DNA of 64,000 bases from assembly GCA_945859605.1 (NCBI GenBank), contig OX243811.1, forward strand, positions 62,666,976 to 62,730,975, given 5' to 3'. Source of the DNA: Lumbricus rubellus (Eukaryota > Annelida > Clitellata > Crassiclitellata > Lumbricidae). How positions within the stretch are numbered: position 1 is the first letter of the stretch; every line of letters starts with the position of its first letter. The notes under the pieces were generated by a model. It was not told the DNA's origin. It saw only the letters and a program-made list of their open reading frames with translations, and searched no databases. The translations under genes were made by a program, and so were the position numbers. Shown here in pieces: positions 13,567 through 26,458 of this stretch.

Positions 13567-16500
13567 CACACCTAAAAATGCAACAGCACTTTCAACCTGC
13601 ATGATCACATTGATCAGTGCCTTCATTAATGAATTCTCTGGAACTGAGAAAGACAGAGGTCTAGTAATACTCACATTGAAGTGACTGTGGAAGACAGTTC
13701 ATACAGCCTGGGCTATGCATTGTATGCATCCGAGTTTCATGCCGAAGCGCATGAGCAATTGCAAGTAAAGGGCTTGCTCAAAGTTCCTACGCGGCGACTT
13801 GAGGTTGATTCGAATCTGCAACCATCCTGCTCCATGGCACAGAACTTACCACTACACCACTGCACCACTGTAAATAATAGGATAAAGTCAGCAACCAAAG
13901 TGGTTGTAGAAATACCATATATTATGCATGCAGGTGTATGTGTTATTTTTTGGTACTATGTTGGTGTATGTACACAATGTACATGTATAGTTTGCATACA
14001 AAAATTCTTGCATCATCGTTTTTAGATCCATATAAATACATGAAACCATTGATAACAAGGTGATGCCATCATTTATTTATAGAATCGCTGCTGATGTTGA
14101 AGTTGATAAGAAGCTTGAGCCACTGTGTGCTGACTATTCTTCATCGACAAGTGGGAGTGAAGAAAGTGACGAAAGTGAAGAAGGTAAATTGTGTGACTTT
14201 GTAACATAATAATATTCTGTGTTGACTACTTCTCGTGTCGCTTCTCAAGTCTTAAGAGTCTCAAGTTAAGACTTGTATTTTTAGTTTGTTATATCAGCTC
14301 TTGCATCATCTAGCAAATTACACCAAAAACGTTCCAGAACATTGTATTGTATTGTATTTAAACATTTATGAGGTGTCTCTAGTAGGGTCTCTATCATGAG
14401 AAGCGCTCCATGTGCGCATGACCTCGTGAGAAGAAGCAGGTTTTGAGAAGAGACAAGGCAGCCAGAATTGTAGAGTGAACCGAAGGAGAAAGCGCATTGC
14501 AAAGAGAAGGACCAATTGAGGCAAATGATTGAGACTGAGCCATAGCAGTTCTATAGCGAGGAACCAAGAACCACTTCATTCATCTGTTAGATGAATGAAG
14601 TGGACGGTGGGAGAATGCTGAGTGAGGCTGAGGTATGACGCCAGCCAGATAGCTCAGGCAAGGTCCCGCTGAGCCTTTAGGATCAGAGTGAAAGTCTTAG
14701 ATTATTTGCAAGCATGGAGAAGGAGCCTAATGAAGTTTATCAAACATAATGGTAGAAATGTGAGAGTTCCTGGGAAGGCGGGCAATCAGTCTAGCAGCTG
14801 AGTTAAGCAGTGACTGAAACCTTGAGAGACGAACCATAGGAAGATCAGTGAGAAGAGAATTGCAGTAGTCAATCCTAGAACATAATAATGGCATGAATTA
14901 AGGTAGTGAAGATGGATTGGGGGGTGGGGGGAGTGGAGACAGAGCGACAAATGACCAAAGGAGCCTTGGCTTGGTAGAGACGTTCTGAAATGTTAACAAG
15001 GAAAGTAACTTTAGGTCTTATTGTGGAACATACTCGTTTGCATACTCATAAGCCCAGCAGGCAATTTGAATGTATTTTATATGGATTAGACAGCAGAATC
15101 TTTACATAACGGCTCGTGGGAACACGAAATTCTGATGCCATCTGTGTAGCGTCATAACTGCAGATGATCAGATAATTGCATACAATTCCAACAAATGAGC
15201 TGATTTTCTATTGCAGTATCTTGTTGTGTTCCATCAATGATGCAATTTCCATCACATTTTGAGAGAGATGTGATCACAGGTTCCAAGGAAGTGAAGCCCA
15301 GTTTGATTTGTTAGTAGCGCTAAGAATAAAAGTGCATTTGCTTTTTATTGAATTTCATTGATGTGGTCCTGTGAGTGAACATTTCTAAACTCAGATTTCT
15401 CTATATTTCAGACGAGGATTGTGGCTTTGGTCTGTTTGATGGAGGTAGGTTCACATGACATGTTTGGTACCATTATTCATAAAGTTCTTTATGGGGAAAC
15501 TTGCACGCCCCCCCCCCCCCAAAGGATTTATAGGTAACAGTAGTAGATCAAATTGAATGATACTATAGTCTGTTTGCATATATTTATCAGGACATTTTCT
15601 AATAGAAAAATCTTCAATACTTTAATGACCAAAGGTACTAAAAATGACTGAAACCAATGCAGTTTGTCTTATTATGAGCACTTTGTTTTGCTTGAAGGCA
15701 AATAAAGAGGTAAACTGTTCAAGTTGTACAACATACAGAATTATAATTATAAGTTGTCATTACCAGACTGCTTTACATTTGTTTTGCATTGCTTTTCATG
15801 TACGTTACTCAACTGTATTTTTACTTCTATGTGTTGTATTGCATTATTTGTTGATGTCCAATTGTGTATTTGCAGATGGAGTAAGAAAGGCTATACTTAC
15901 TTGCTTACTTACTTAATTGGTTATAAATAGAATTAGAATTTTAGAAAACTTCCAGAATGTTGATTGATATCAAATCCATACAATTATCTTCAAGAAGACT
16001 TGATGTCGAATGTTCTAGATTCCACAGAAGAGGATAATGGTATGTATGAAGATTGCAGTTTATATGGCATCATCGGTGGTAAGCTACTTTGGGGTTGCTA
16101 TCAGCACAACTGCTAATTAGAGAGTTCGATATTTCTTAAATTGACTCGGTTTGATGTTAGCATATATCTACATGTACGAGAGCCATAGATTAAACCGTTA
16201 ACATTATTGCCGTCGTATGTATGCACAGAATTTTGAGTAGCATTCAGTCGGCCTATCTACCTCACCATACAATATAATTTATTATTATAATATAATAATA
16301 AATTATATTATGACAACAAAGATGAATGATGTTAACATCGGCTGAACAGTTTGGAATGAGGCTGATGGCGTAGTTTTCGTCTGCATTACATAAATGACGT
16401 TTTATGTCAGTGATATGAGATCACACGGGTACTTCATGTCCAACTGATAATTTGTTGCTGGCTGAACCATGCAGTCTTAACTCCTTTACCTTTAACATTT

Positions 16501-19500
16501 GTAAAAAATAACCCTTATTTGGTGAATATATTTTATGTATGTATGCTTGCATGTATGTATGTATGTATGCATGTATGTATGTATGCATGTATGTGTCTGC
16601 ATGTATGTATGTATGTATGTAGGCATGTATGTACGTACGTACGCATGCACGTACATACATATGCAGGTACGCATGCACGCATGCATGTACGTACATATGC
16701 AGGTACGTACGTATGTATGTATGTACGTATGTACATATGTGCGTATGTACGTGTTGCGTCTTCGAGGAGGTATGCAGATCTCCCTGAAGACCCTGACTGG
16801 AAAGATGACCACTCTTGAAGTGGAGCCCAATGACACGATCGATAGTGTGAAGGCCAAGATCCAGGACAAGGAAGACATTCCACCAGATCAGCAGCGTCTG
16901 ATCTTTGCCGGCAAGCAGCTTGAAGATGGTCGAACGCTGAGCGACTACAACATCGAGAATGAATGCAACGTTCACCTTGTCTTGCGTCTTCGTGGAGGAC
17001 CTGGAGGTATGCAGGTCTTCGCGAAGACCCTGACGCACGTACGTACGTATGTATGTATGTATGTACTTACGCACGTACTTATGTGCATATGTATGTATGA
17101 ATGAATGAATATATGTACGTATGTTTGTACGTATGTGTGTACGTATGTTTGTATTCAACCAGATACATGCACCCAGGGCTGAAAGTGAGCCGGGTCTGTC
17201 CGGGTCCCAGACCCGGCATTCTTTTGCTGGCGCTTAAATAAACAGTGGTATTACAATGGTATTTAGAAGCCTTTGGCCCAAAGAGACCCGTCAACTTTTT
17301 CAGACCACTTTCAGCCTTGCATGCACCGTAACGATGCTTTGCCTTGCACTGTAGTTCATAATATCAGTTAGACGATTATGATCGAATCGGCCGTTCAATG
17401 GTCAATTGGTGAAGATGACTAGTTGGGACGGCCGGTAAAGGGGTTAACGGGGTACAAGGAATGGTTGTCTAGCTGTGGTGTTACTTTGTTTGTGCATGAT
17501 GAATCGTAATCTTACATCTTATTTCAAAGGTATTTAGTCTCACGCTGTGCGTTGAGGTTGTCTCTGTAGCTCACAAAATCTGTTATCTAGCATTGATATT
17601 ACATTAATATCGATTCTTCAGTAATAGATAATTTACATGTTAAGTTTACGCATTTTGGTTTCTGCTAGAGGCTGCAGTGCCTGGAACCATGGATGATTTT
17701 ATAGTTGGTGGTGATGCTGACGTCTATAATTCTGCAGAGATTGAAGACTGTCTTGAAATGGTAATGGATGAAGAGTCACAAGAAAAAAACAGAAGTCGTA
17801 AGAAATCTCACTTCTATTGTGCATGCATGGTGTATGTGAATTGTGAGAATTGATTCAAACTGCACTCACTTGTAAGGTTAAAATTTCTGAAGTACCACTT
17901 AACAGCAAAATTGCATCAGATTAGAAAAAGATGCTGAATTATGTGTTTAACTGAATAATTTTTGTATGTCTGTACTGCTGCAAGAGAATAGATTATTATC
18001 ACTGGATCTTCTTAAATGTCTATTAAAGGCGTTACTATTTTCTATTTCTATTCTATTTACGGACTGATTGAGCACCTCTTATAATACAACCTAATCAGTG
18101 TTGCACCCAGTGCGAAGAACCCCTCGAGAAAGAAAACATAAGAGAACAGGGAGAAGCAGAGGTGTTCACACGACTTCACAGGTAGGATCTCAGCACAAGG
18201 CAAGTCAGGACGGATGCCAGCAGAGGCATAGGCACGATGTTTTGCTGTAGCAGTCCATGACCAAGGTGCTTGTAGGTCATTAAAGTAAAGTCGTCCAAGG
18301 GCCGAAGGCCGAAGGCCCGTTGGTGAGGCGCTCATCTCCTTTTCTTGGCCCTGAGCCGGCAATGGACGAATCCAAAGGTCCTGGACGCATATAGGCATTC
18401 CGTACCCGAGTTCGTAGCATTGCAAGCCATAACGCTTTTTCATTGGCCGGTTCCAGATTATGAATATTTATAACCAATGATGTGTTTAGTGCCTTCTCGT
18501 GCGCTGTTGTTGCTGTTGTTGCTGGCATACTGGGCCGATTGCGGTGCGCTTAATTAAAGTTACAAGGAGTTTCCATTCGATAGTGAAGTAATCGAAAGTG
18601 TGAAGGTAGACTTCAAATCAGACCAAAAATAAAATGCAAAGGTTACGCGCTGTTACGTGCGTGCCAGCGAATATGTCATCCACCAACTCATCGCTTCAAT
18701 AATACGCTGTGGTCAACAGCTGTATGTGATGCATTAGGCGTCTGCTTCGTTGATATCAACCGCCTCCTGCGATACCAAAAATCAAACCTGCGCTACAGAA
18801 GTCATTACATTAGATTTTACTAGACTTCAGTTGCCTAAATTCGCACCAGTTGAAATTAGTGTTCCACACATTCCCAATTGTAACTTTAAAAGCTCTAGGT
18901 TTATTCAGTTTTATTCTCATTTTCCATACCCACCGCTCGACAACTAGTAATATTTCGAGCTTAAGTAGGCTACAGTAGTTCATGCCAATCTCAGTTATAG
19001 TGAAAATCATCCTAAATTTTAAACCTATGTGTAGTCCATGCGCAATTGCATATAAGCCTAGGCCTAAATACGTTTTATTAAGATGTGTGACGGTTATCTT
19101 CATTCAAATTATTCAAATTTGATTATTTTGAATCATGAATCAAAACCCTTTGCATCCACGTTCACAGACCTTCTAATGCCACGTTCTGACTTCCTGACAG
19201 GAATAGATTTGTAGAAACACTTCTGTACAGTTAAAAACAAGGGAAAAGGTCATTGTCCTCCGATTGGAAGTAATTTACCATGGAGGATGGGAAAGGAAAG
19301 AAGGGGTTGTAGCGTTATGCAGTTATAAAATTCCTTAAAACAGCCCTGTAAGAGTGAACGTTACTGCTGAATTATGAATAGCCTTAAACTTAAGTAGGCC
19401 TACCTGCCCTACCAATAAAAGCATTAATATGAATGCAAGTAGCCTTATGGCTTTACATATTAGAAAGGCATTTGCTAAAAACATCAGTGTTACTCTGTTA

Positions 19501-22500
19501 TCATTGCTCATCAATAAATAATATTATATTCATTCAACAATACGGTTGACAGGTCGCAATCTATAGTCTAATGACAACTTGTCACTATTTAGACATAGCG
19601 AAGTCCGAACATTTACAGCTTGACCTACCTACCAATTGTTTAATTTTTAAATACAATTATTAAACTAAAATCGGGTGTTTAAATTTTGGGGTGAGGCAGT
19701 ATAATAATAATTTTCGTCAATTCAACAACATGGTTGAAAGACCGCAATCGGTTAGTGTACAATTATGCAGTTGAAAAAGTTTGCAGGAACTCAGATTACA
19801 GAATACATAAATCTTAATTTAACAGACAGCCTGCAATAGGCTACATGGAGCTAAAAGCAGCTTAATTACAAAGCATATCCGCCCAATAATAACTCACGCA
19901 ACGCAGCTTTATCCCATTAATCATATGCAAAACTGTTTGGTGTGTAGGCTATCTATTTAATAAAGCACATCATAAATCTTAGCAGGTAACTGCCATAGCC
20001 TACTATACCTAATGAACGCAAAGACTGCGAGTTATTAAACATATTAGCCTAAGATTATTGATATTTCCAACGCAAGCCGCAAAAACAAAACATGCTTAAT
20101 GATGTCACTGGTTATGAATATTCATAATATGGGATCGGCCAATGAGAAGGCGCTTAAGGCTGACAATGCTACGAAATCGGGTACGGAATGCCTATATGCG
20201 TCCTGGACACAGGGCCAGTGCATCACAGGACTTGCCGTTTACTTCCCAGCTTACGCCGGTACCAAATTATACTGCTTGGTTACAACTTGCCCAATTTCGT
20301 TACCCGGATTCGAACCGCAACCGCTCAGCCCATGTATTTGGTGGAATTGCACAATATAAATCATACTTTCATTCTGAGGCTCTTTTGTTGTCTGTAACTG
20401 TTTCAAATTGCTTGTCTTCTTCTGAGTTCTGGCTGTCGCAGAGGAACCATTCCAATGCACAGCTTTAATTTGTTATGTTTTCCATATTGATTCAAAGACT
20501 TAACATTATTTTAAACCTTATTTACATTAGACAATAGTTCCTACAGTGCGACATGTAAAAGAAGTTAATTTAAACGAAGGCAAAATTTCAAATTTTCTGT
20601 TGTGCAGCATACTACATTTGTCTCTTTGTCTCTGATCTCAGGTGGATCCTCTCCATGTCCTGAGGTTGCAACATTGGAATCATGCAAGCGCGACGCAGAT
20701 ATCCTTGCATCTAGTGTACATCTTTTTCAAAAACGTGAGTGCAAAGAAGCACTGCTTCTTTTATTAGCTTTGTGAAAGAAGCTGGGTGGTGACAATAATA
20801 CTTTCTGAATTGAATTTTCAAGTGCCAAAACCCATTGTGTTTGAAGCCTTGAAGGTGTTGTTTTTTTGTTTTTGAATCAGGTGTGCTTCAGTGAGGGTCA
20901 CTCCTCGAAAAATGTCTTGATTTTTTCTTATTTCTTCTCATTGAATGCTTTGCACTTCAGCTCATTCCTTGTCCTAAGTGCCGATTGTTTTATTGTTTTT
21001 GTGTTTCCTTCATATCTGACTGTCACAGAAATAGACCATTCCAATCGTACGGATTTCTGAGTAGATACATAGATCTAACATTACATTAAAACTGATTTAT
21101 GCCAGAGAAAAGTCATGAAAAACATGTAAAAGGGGCTTGTTTCAATATAGACAGCTTTTATGATTTTCTCTGCTTTCATCTCTTTGTTTCTGATCATATG
21201 TAAACAATCAGGTGAGATTCGTCAGTCGGAAGAGTTCAGCCCACACCACCATGCATCAATGAAAGCTAAGTCCTTGAGTGAGTACAAAGACATACTGCTC
21301 TGGCATACGTAGTGAAAATAATTAGATGTTAGCAATAAATATTTTTGTTTTTTAACTAAACGGTTGGCAACTGAAGTCAATTAAATATGGAGATGTTTTT
21401 TGAGATCCGATGGGAAGCATGTGTGCGGTTAAGAATAAAGAACTGTTTATAAAAGTTGGATGATATCTCATTATACAGCATCGAGTCAAATGTGCAGTTT
21501 GAATAAGTGCTGTGCTTAAACTTTGTATTTTTCCATGCCTTCACATTTTCTGCGTCTATTCCCCCAGTCCAAAATTCAAATTCCTGTTTGACTTTGTGCA
21601 TGTTAACTATGTTTTTAATACTGATAATAATGATAAGATATACAGCAGCCTGACATTGGGTATCCAAGGACGTCGTCAGCTACACTCTGCTGATAAGGGA
21701 GTCCTCTTGGTTCCTTTTGCTCGTACTGCTACCATGAAGAATCGAGTCTTTTCTGTGGTTGGTCCGGTGGTCTGGAATAGCCTTCCTTTTGAGCTGTGCC
21801 TACACCCTGGGACTCTACCAGGATCGTTCCTTATTAAACTTAAAACTGTTCTTTTTGGACGCGCTGGAGCCGGGAGCGCCGCTGAGTAGTTTTTTACTTG
21901 AAGGAGTGCTATATAAATGTCCGAATGAATGAATGAATACCGCTACAATCGGGGTACGAAAAATTTACAGTGTCTTTTACCAATGGAAGAAGTGGCATTG
22001 AGACATGGACTTATATTAGGCCTATAAGAGCCATTCCATTTCCGGAAAATTGTCAAATCAAACTTCTGTTTCAGTTATATTATTTTCGTCAATCCAAATT
22101 CAATTTTACCAGAAATTATTTCCATCAATTCACCAGGGTTTCTGATGAGGATACTGACCTAACACTAACCCTAACTGACCCTCATGACGCTTAACCTGAA
22201 CTATCCAACACTCACGACAAAGACCGCCCTCTTGATATAATTATATAGTCTGTGAAGCAACGAGAGCGCCGTACACATAAATAAGTAGTGTTCGCCCCGA
22301 TTGTAAAAATGAGCCTATTTGTATACTTAGTACTTACTTACTTAGTACTTAGTCCTTCCCATGCATCTTGACTATTTCTTGTCACTCTACTCTGGCTTCC
22401 TGCCTAATCAATCGAATAATGGGCCTTGACCGAGTCTTACGCTATGCAGCACATCTAATTGGACAAATCTTTAAATGTTGTCATGTATCCAGCTATATGC

Positions 22501-25500
22501 ACTGGCTTCCTACCATGCAGCACATTGAATATAGGATCTCTGCTCTAGTTTGGAAATGTCAACTTGGTATTGTTGCTCCAGGCTACCTGCAAAAGCTCTG
22601 TTGCTTCACAAGTATCCAAGGCCACCACCCACTCCGCTCTGCACAGAAGGGAGTGCTCTTGGTTCCATTTACACGAACTGCAACCATGCAGAATATCTAG
22701 AGCCTTTCTGTGGTGGGCGCAGTGGTCTGGAATCGGCTTCCACAGGAGCTACGTCGTCTTCATGGGACTCTTATTTCTGCTTTTTTTATTAACCCTTTCC
22801 CGCCGGACTGGGTTGCGGGTGACCCGATTAACCCAATAGGTATCGGAAAAATTCCGGCGGGAATGGGTTAAACTCAAAACAGTTTTTTGCCATGCTAAAG
22901 CCGGGAGTGCTTCTGAGTAGCCCCTTGAAGAAGCGCTATATACATTCTGGAATGAATTTTAAATACTATTTCAATAGTTTTCTGCTGGTACTGTTTACTA
23001 TTCTATTTAAGTAGTCAAACTAACAATGAACTCCAGCACTGGTTTACTAAATGCGCAGATTACATTATGATTCATATGGAACTCTAGCATATTAGTCCTG
23101 TCAGATGCCTGTGAAGAGCTATATAAATGTTATGTGCAGCATGTCATACTTGCTGTCTTTTGTGTGGTACACTGTAGGCATTAGTCGATCAGGAAGATAC
23201 AAGTCAAAAGGACGGGAGAGACAGCTCATTACTAATGAGATGCCAGTTCCTGCACCTGTGGAAGTTGAGCCGTTTAGTGAGTACAAAGAAATAGTACTGC
23301 TTTAACATACTTCATGAAAATATTTGATGATAATAATTGTAATTTTAATTCTTCCATTACTAAGCTGTTTGAAACTGATATCCATTTAATTTGGAGATGT
23401 AATTGTGAGTTCCCATGGAAAGTACACGATGTAGATTTGTGAGTGATTATGAATAATCAAATCAGAATCAAATCAAATACCATTTATTAAGGCAACAATC
23501 GTGGCACATTGATAAAAAAACCAGAATTACAACATTAACATTAATGATTAACATAACAGAAAGAATTATCAGTATACAATAAAAATAAGCAGTACATCAT
23601 AAAGCAAAGGATCCTATATGGTTGAGAACTTAAAGGGGAACCCTAAAGGGACAAGTCCCGCTATCAGGGGTACCCCAATATCAGTCGCTGGTGGAATGAC
23701 AGATCAATGCAAACAGATTGAATACATATAGCTTAACTAATGATCTCAATGCAATCATTGGGTACTGCTAGTCAGTTAAGAAAGAAATAAAGAAATGTTT
23801 ATAAAAGTTGCATTATATCCAATTATACAACACTGATTCAAATGTGTTAATTTGAGTAGGTGTTGTGTGAATGCTCAGTCAGTTAAGATCCAATTTTGCC
23901 TCAGTGACTTCGTGAGAACACTCTTGAGGAATTTACTCATTTCTGCACCTAAACCTAATTTATTATGCACTGCACTATCACCACACGCTTCTCTGCAGCA
24001 CGAAGTAGCCTTTCTGCAAGAATATGTGGCACTTATGTGACCATGGTACACTGTTGATGGGACTCAATAACGATTTGAATGCCTTTTGACGATGATAGTC
24101 AATTCCTCAAAGCAACAATTTCTCATTCAAAGTTCAAACTCAGTTCTATTCAAAACCCGGAATTGAATGACAGTGTAGCGAATTATTGCGCTATTATCAA
24201 TTAAACTAATTTATTATCAATGTTAATTCTTAATTATAGGTAAGAGTTAAGATAGAGTAATTACTGGCGTTGTTTAGTTATTTAATCATTTGGCGAAAAT
24301 GAGCAATATAACTTGAAATTATAAGTCACGTGACGTGGTAACTTAGCAACGCAACGTGACGTCATGACGTTGTCATGGCAATTACCTTGACATTGACGGT
24401 TAAAAGTAAATAGACGAATCAGGGACGTGGAAATCGATTTAAAACCGAAAAGTTACACGTCAGAGGATTTTGAAACAGGAATAAGTGATTCCTGTGCATG
24501 AACGTCAAAAGAGAGAGTTGGATTGTAGAAACAATCTTCTCTAAAAGTTATATTTGGCGGCCAGGAAGAGAGTTATTGGACGTGGTCAATAGAATATTGA
24601 AGCGTCGTGTGAGGACAATAGGTTGCGAGACAGAATTCTGCTGAATAGATTCTGGTGGCTCGTTTTGGAACCTTTTGGTCAAGGCGTGTGTGGTTGTGGA
24701 ACGATTGACGGTTGGTTGGAAGAATATTCAGACGTTGTCGAGTATCACTTTGGGTGATCGGTGACTTGTGTGTGTTCGCCTGCATTGCGACACATCACAT
24801 TTATTTGAATTCAACGGCTGATGGTGGTGTTGTGAATCTACATAAACATTGGAGATGACTCGGTTCGTCATAGACCGAATTCTTCTACAGTGAAATTATT
24901 CTCACACATCATATTCGAAGCACGTGGTTGCATATTCATCGAACTTCGAGCAAGACAGTTTACACAAGAAGCTGAACTATATTCCGAAGAAACTTTCATC
25001 TGTCAAGATCAGATAAGAATAATTAGAATATAATAATTATTAATAATCAACGCCAAATAAGTAATTAGGTTACGGCATTGATGTATGTGGACTTTCTATT
25101 TTAAATATATATTTCATTATTAATATTGGTTCTCTTGTGCTATGATATTAGGAGTCCAGTAATTTTCTAACTCGAATTCACGGCCTAGTTAGATAAACGC
25201 TACAGACAGATACTCCATTACTACATTTGAGAATATCAAACTTGCTTAATAATTACCCGGTATATGAAACTCTTTTAATAGCTAAATGGTTTTTCAAATG
25301 GTTTGTGCAAAGGTCTGGACCTATCGACCATGTTAAATGCTACTTCGATAGTTTTTTGCATGTACTATTCACTATTCTATTTAAATAGCCAACCTGACTA
25401 TGTTCAGTATTGTATCCCAATTGTCGTTTAACCAAATAGGATTTGCCTTGCAGTGAGACATTGTTATAATGAACGTTATTTTCTATGGCTGAAATACATG

Positions 25501-26420
25501 TAGTACTGCTTTGACATCCAGGTCATGTATCGTTGCACTTCACGTTTTAGTTCCAATCCAATTTCTGTGCAGTCGCTGAGACTTTTAAGAGCACAATAAT
25601 AATAATAGTAATAATAATAATAATAATAATAAAATTTTAAAAACATTTAAATATAATAATAATAGCAATAATATTAATTATGAAGCACAATAATAAAGAA
25701 ATAATTAGTCTTCAGGTTCTTTACTCTGAGGCATGTTCAAATGACGGGTGATGCAACTCCTCTAAGTGCTGCTCTTATTCTTAGTCCTGTAGAATTTATG
25801 ATGGTCTGTTCTTCTTGTACACAGCCTGCTGTGCGGGGAGAGCAGAAGAGGCAAATACCCAGGGGCCTAGCGAGTTTTAGGGGACAATGGACTGGTTGTA
25901 TGAAGTCTTTTTTCTTTTGTCCTGGCTGGTTTGTGGCATTTCTGAGTAAGTTTCTTGAAGGGGCACTATTTAAGTCTATAGATTGAATGATTGAATGAAT
26001 GAATTAACAAAGGAACGAACGAATGAATGAATGAATGGATATGTACTAAGTTTATGATGTGCAAAGGTTACGATTTGTGCCACTTAGAAAGATTCATAGC
26101 ATAGAATGTTTAATAGGATAGGAGCCGATGATTGTTCTGCGTAGGGGGCCTGAAATGTCTCTGATCGGCCCTGCTTGTACATAGTGACTAGCTGTCTGTT
26201 TCTGATTGTAGGTTTCATGGAACTGTGTTCGGATGTTACGGTTGTTGAACGTGCTGACGAGGCGATTGATTTCAGTTTATTATCAAAGAAAAAGAAGAGG
26301 AGGATGATTCCACAACTAAGAAGTGACAGTGACAGTGACAGTGAAGTAGTTGTGAAATGTAAGAAATCCGATTTAATTAACATATAACATACACCAATCA
26401 CTCGCATAGCACTTTCTTTT

Positions 26421-26458
<38 letters not shown>

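Noticed and set aside
16271..16309. Palindrome as a cruciform or regulatory hairpin
   Set aside because: Pure AT composition in an AT-rich intron; no supporting context.
16751..17034. Ubiquitin unit as a true exon of PARP4
   Set aside because: No convincing acceptor or donor of the required phase 1 is near, and it sits within a simple repeat. Exons 23 and 24 join in frame without it.
16421..17158. Long ORFs (up to 245 codons) on both strands rich in Tyr, His, Thr and Val
   Set aside because: They are translations of the GTAT/GTAC repeat tract; every frame is open because the repeat lacks stops. Only the ubiquitin-matching part has a recognisable origin.
25741..25986. 81-residue ORF as a gene
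   Set aside because: It overlaps the duplicated intron block and ends in a LINE-like tail with GAATGAAT repeats.
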